Below, piece by piece: positions 63,123 through 64,000 of a stretch of DNA of 64,000 nt. Position 1 is the first letter of the stretch. Every line of letters starts with the position of its first letter. Below the pieces are notes generated by a model. It made no database searches and was not told the DNA's origin. It was given only the letters and a program-made list of their open reading frames with translations. Origin of the DNA: Balneolaceae bacterium (GTDB lineage: Bacteria; Bacteroidota; Rhodothermia; Balneolales; Balneolaceae). The stretch spans positions 23,561 through 87,560 of the forward strand of contig JAFIES010000072.1 in NCBI GenBank assembly GCA_020832415.1. The letters are read 5' to 3'. Made by a program: the position numbers and the translations under genes.

Positions 63123-63181
63123 TGGTTTACCTCTTCAATTTTTAAGGTCAATATTTCAATTAAAAACTGGCAAAAACGATC

Positions 63182-63225
63182 GTGCTGCCGGAAAAACTGT
63201 TCCGGTATATTTTGATGTGCAGCAC
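63182..63225. promoter_or_regulatory. nested hairpin between helicase-like and CPBP genes
   Basis: GTGCTGC (63182-63188) pairs with GCAGCAC (63219-63225), and inside lies CCGGAA (63188-63193) with TTCCGG (63200-63205). It sits in the 181-bp gap downstream of the CPBP gene and upstream of the helicase-like gene on the reverse strand. It could be a terminator without T-run or a leader structure. Confidence 0.35.
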
Positions 63226-63303
63226 CATTGGTATGATGTACACGCGTATTTGGCACTTCAAAAATTTTGCCAATGATTGTTCACTAATGTCAATGAACGA
63301 AGC

Positions 63304-64000
63304 TTACTTAACTTCACGAATTTTATGCAGATAGATGCTGCATAACAGTGCCATAACTAACAGGCCTGAAAAGCCAATGGCACCACCTTCAGGGCCAAAC
63401 TGCCCTCCGGTAAGAATTTGAGGATCAGCAATGGTTGATTGGAAAAAAGATGTTTCCAAAACCAATCCGCTTACCGGCATTCCATAAATAACACCCTGAA
63501 AATAATTCCAAGAAAGGTGTAATCCAACAGAAATAGCCATGCTTCTGGTATAAATATAAGGATATGCCAGAACAATACCTGCAGCAGTAATATTTATGAA
63601 AGAAAGAATGGAAGAATTTGGGTTACTTGTATGTGCAAATCCGAATATGATTGATGACACGAGCACAGCCGCAATCATAGGATAGATCAATTGAGAGTTT
63701 TTGGGTGTGAATGCTTCCTGCAGGTTTCGTAAAAGATATCCCCGAAAATAGATCTCCTCCCAAACACTTACAGCTATCATCAGAACAAGTATACCGGCAA
63801 CGGATCGGATAAACTCTGAGCTCATTTCTGCATCAGGACTGATATTGATTTGCAGATATCCGAATTGCCACATCACAAGAGTCATCAAACTCATCGTGAG
63901 AGCTGCAATAAACAGTCCCGCTCCAAGATCTTTCGCCCAGGTTTTACTAAGTGTAAATCCCATTTCTTTGAATGGGCGCTTATCGAGGGCAGGGCAGGCA
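63304..64000 (-). CDS. CPBP-family intramembrane metalloprotease, 5' end outside window
   Basis: The frame stays open upstream of the Met codon at 63961-63963 to the window edge, reading '...ALDKRPFKEMGFTLSKTWAKD'. That is the usual CPBP lead-in, so the true start lies outside the window and the N-terminal helix is missing. The visible part has about six helices and the catalytic EExxxR-type motif 'SVWEEIYFRGYLLRNLQ'. The second motif is 'IIFGFAHTSNP' (His) and the third 'HLSWNYFQGV' (His and Asn). CPBP (Abi/Rce1-like) proteases cleave in membranes; some give bacteriocin self-immunity. The role here is unknown. Confidence 0.88.
   Translation of the reverse strand, partial: ACPALDKRPFKEMGFTLSKTWAKDLGAGLFIAALTMSLMTLVMWQFGYLQINISPDAEMSSEFIRSVAGILVLMIAVSVWEEIYFRGYLLRNLQEAFTPKNSQLIYPMIAAVLVSSIIFGFAHTSNPNSSILSFINITAAGIVLAYPYIYTRSMAISVGLHLSWNYFQGVIYGMPVSGLVLETSFFQSTIADPQILTGGQFGPEGGAIGFSGLLVMALLCSIYLHKIREVK

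Noticed and set aside
1..64000. Search for tRNA, rRNA, CRISPR arrays, prophage and intact insertion sequences
   Set aside because: I saw no tRNA arm consensus, spaced repeats, phage genes or transposase in any gap; a covariance-model scan would settle the RNA part.

Overview
The window looks like a chromosomal segment of a marine or saline member of the Bacteroidota/Balneolota (FCB) group. The evidence is a T9SS-type C-terminal sorting domain containing NYPNPF (31508-35434), many short-lipobox lipoproteins, few Shine-Dalgarno sequences, DUF4292 and GLUG-like proteins, and moderate A+T content. Two near-perfect parS sites lie in rsmG next to mnmG (3177-3346), so the left end is probably close to the replication origin. 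I found no rRNA, tRNA, CRISPR array, prophage or intact insertion sequence.

Left part (1-16 kb): an SCP2-like domain fused to an R2-like ligand-binding oxidase (cut by the window edge) is divergent from mnmG-rsmG. A MITE-like element and a WYL regulator follow. Next is a reverse-strand operon of lactonase-like lipoprotein, SDR, fatty-type aldehyde dehydrogenase, AcuI/YhdH reductase and a small protein. An exported M28 peptidase leads into a heme-linked group: ChaN-like protein, hemB, htpX, hemL.

Middle (16-39 kb): ThuA and a fused SGNH / PVC-type propeller / blue-copper lipoprotein, an MFS exporter, serA, a PIG-L lipoprotein and a glutamate-carboxypeptidase-II-like peptidase. A TPR / DUF4292 / degenerate LytM operon probably serves the cell envelope. 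Then come a GLUG-like lipoprotein, a large CotH/T9SS protein, a BtuF-like protein without a signal peptide, and an orphan multi-PAS histidine kinase.

Amine catabolism block (39-49 kb): two divergent operons share an 83-bp control region with a palindrome next to an Lrp/AsnC gene. They encode an exported agmatine/arginine deiminase-family protein, an M20 N-carbamoyl hydrolase, a SpuC-like aminotransferase, an aldehyde dehydrogenase, a GabT-like aminotransferase, a serine hydrolase and an NhaC-family transporter. Together these could take agmatine to succinate semialdehyde, with the M20 enzyme in place of the usual AguB nitrilase. This is inference.

Right part (49-64 kb): a 345-bp repeat-rich insertion duplicates the last bases of the NhaC-family gene. 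It is followed by an NTF2-like protein, a TolB-like propeller, small proteins, a VOC protein, queA, a Fic protein with iteron-like upstream repeats, dxs-xseB and comEC. A 32-codon membrane peptide overlaps a sodium:solute symporter gene. The window ends with a DEAD-box-like protein lacking its ATPase motifs and a CPBP protease cut by the edge.

The best candidates for something new are the SCP2-R2lox fusion, the propeller/cupredoxin fusion, the agmatine route, the pseudo-helicase and the tiny symporter partner.
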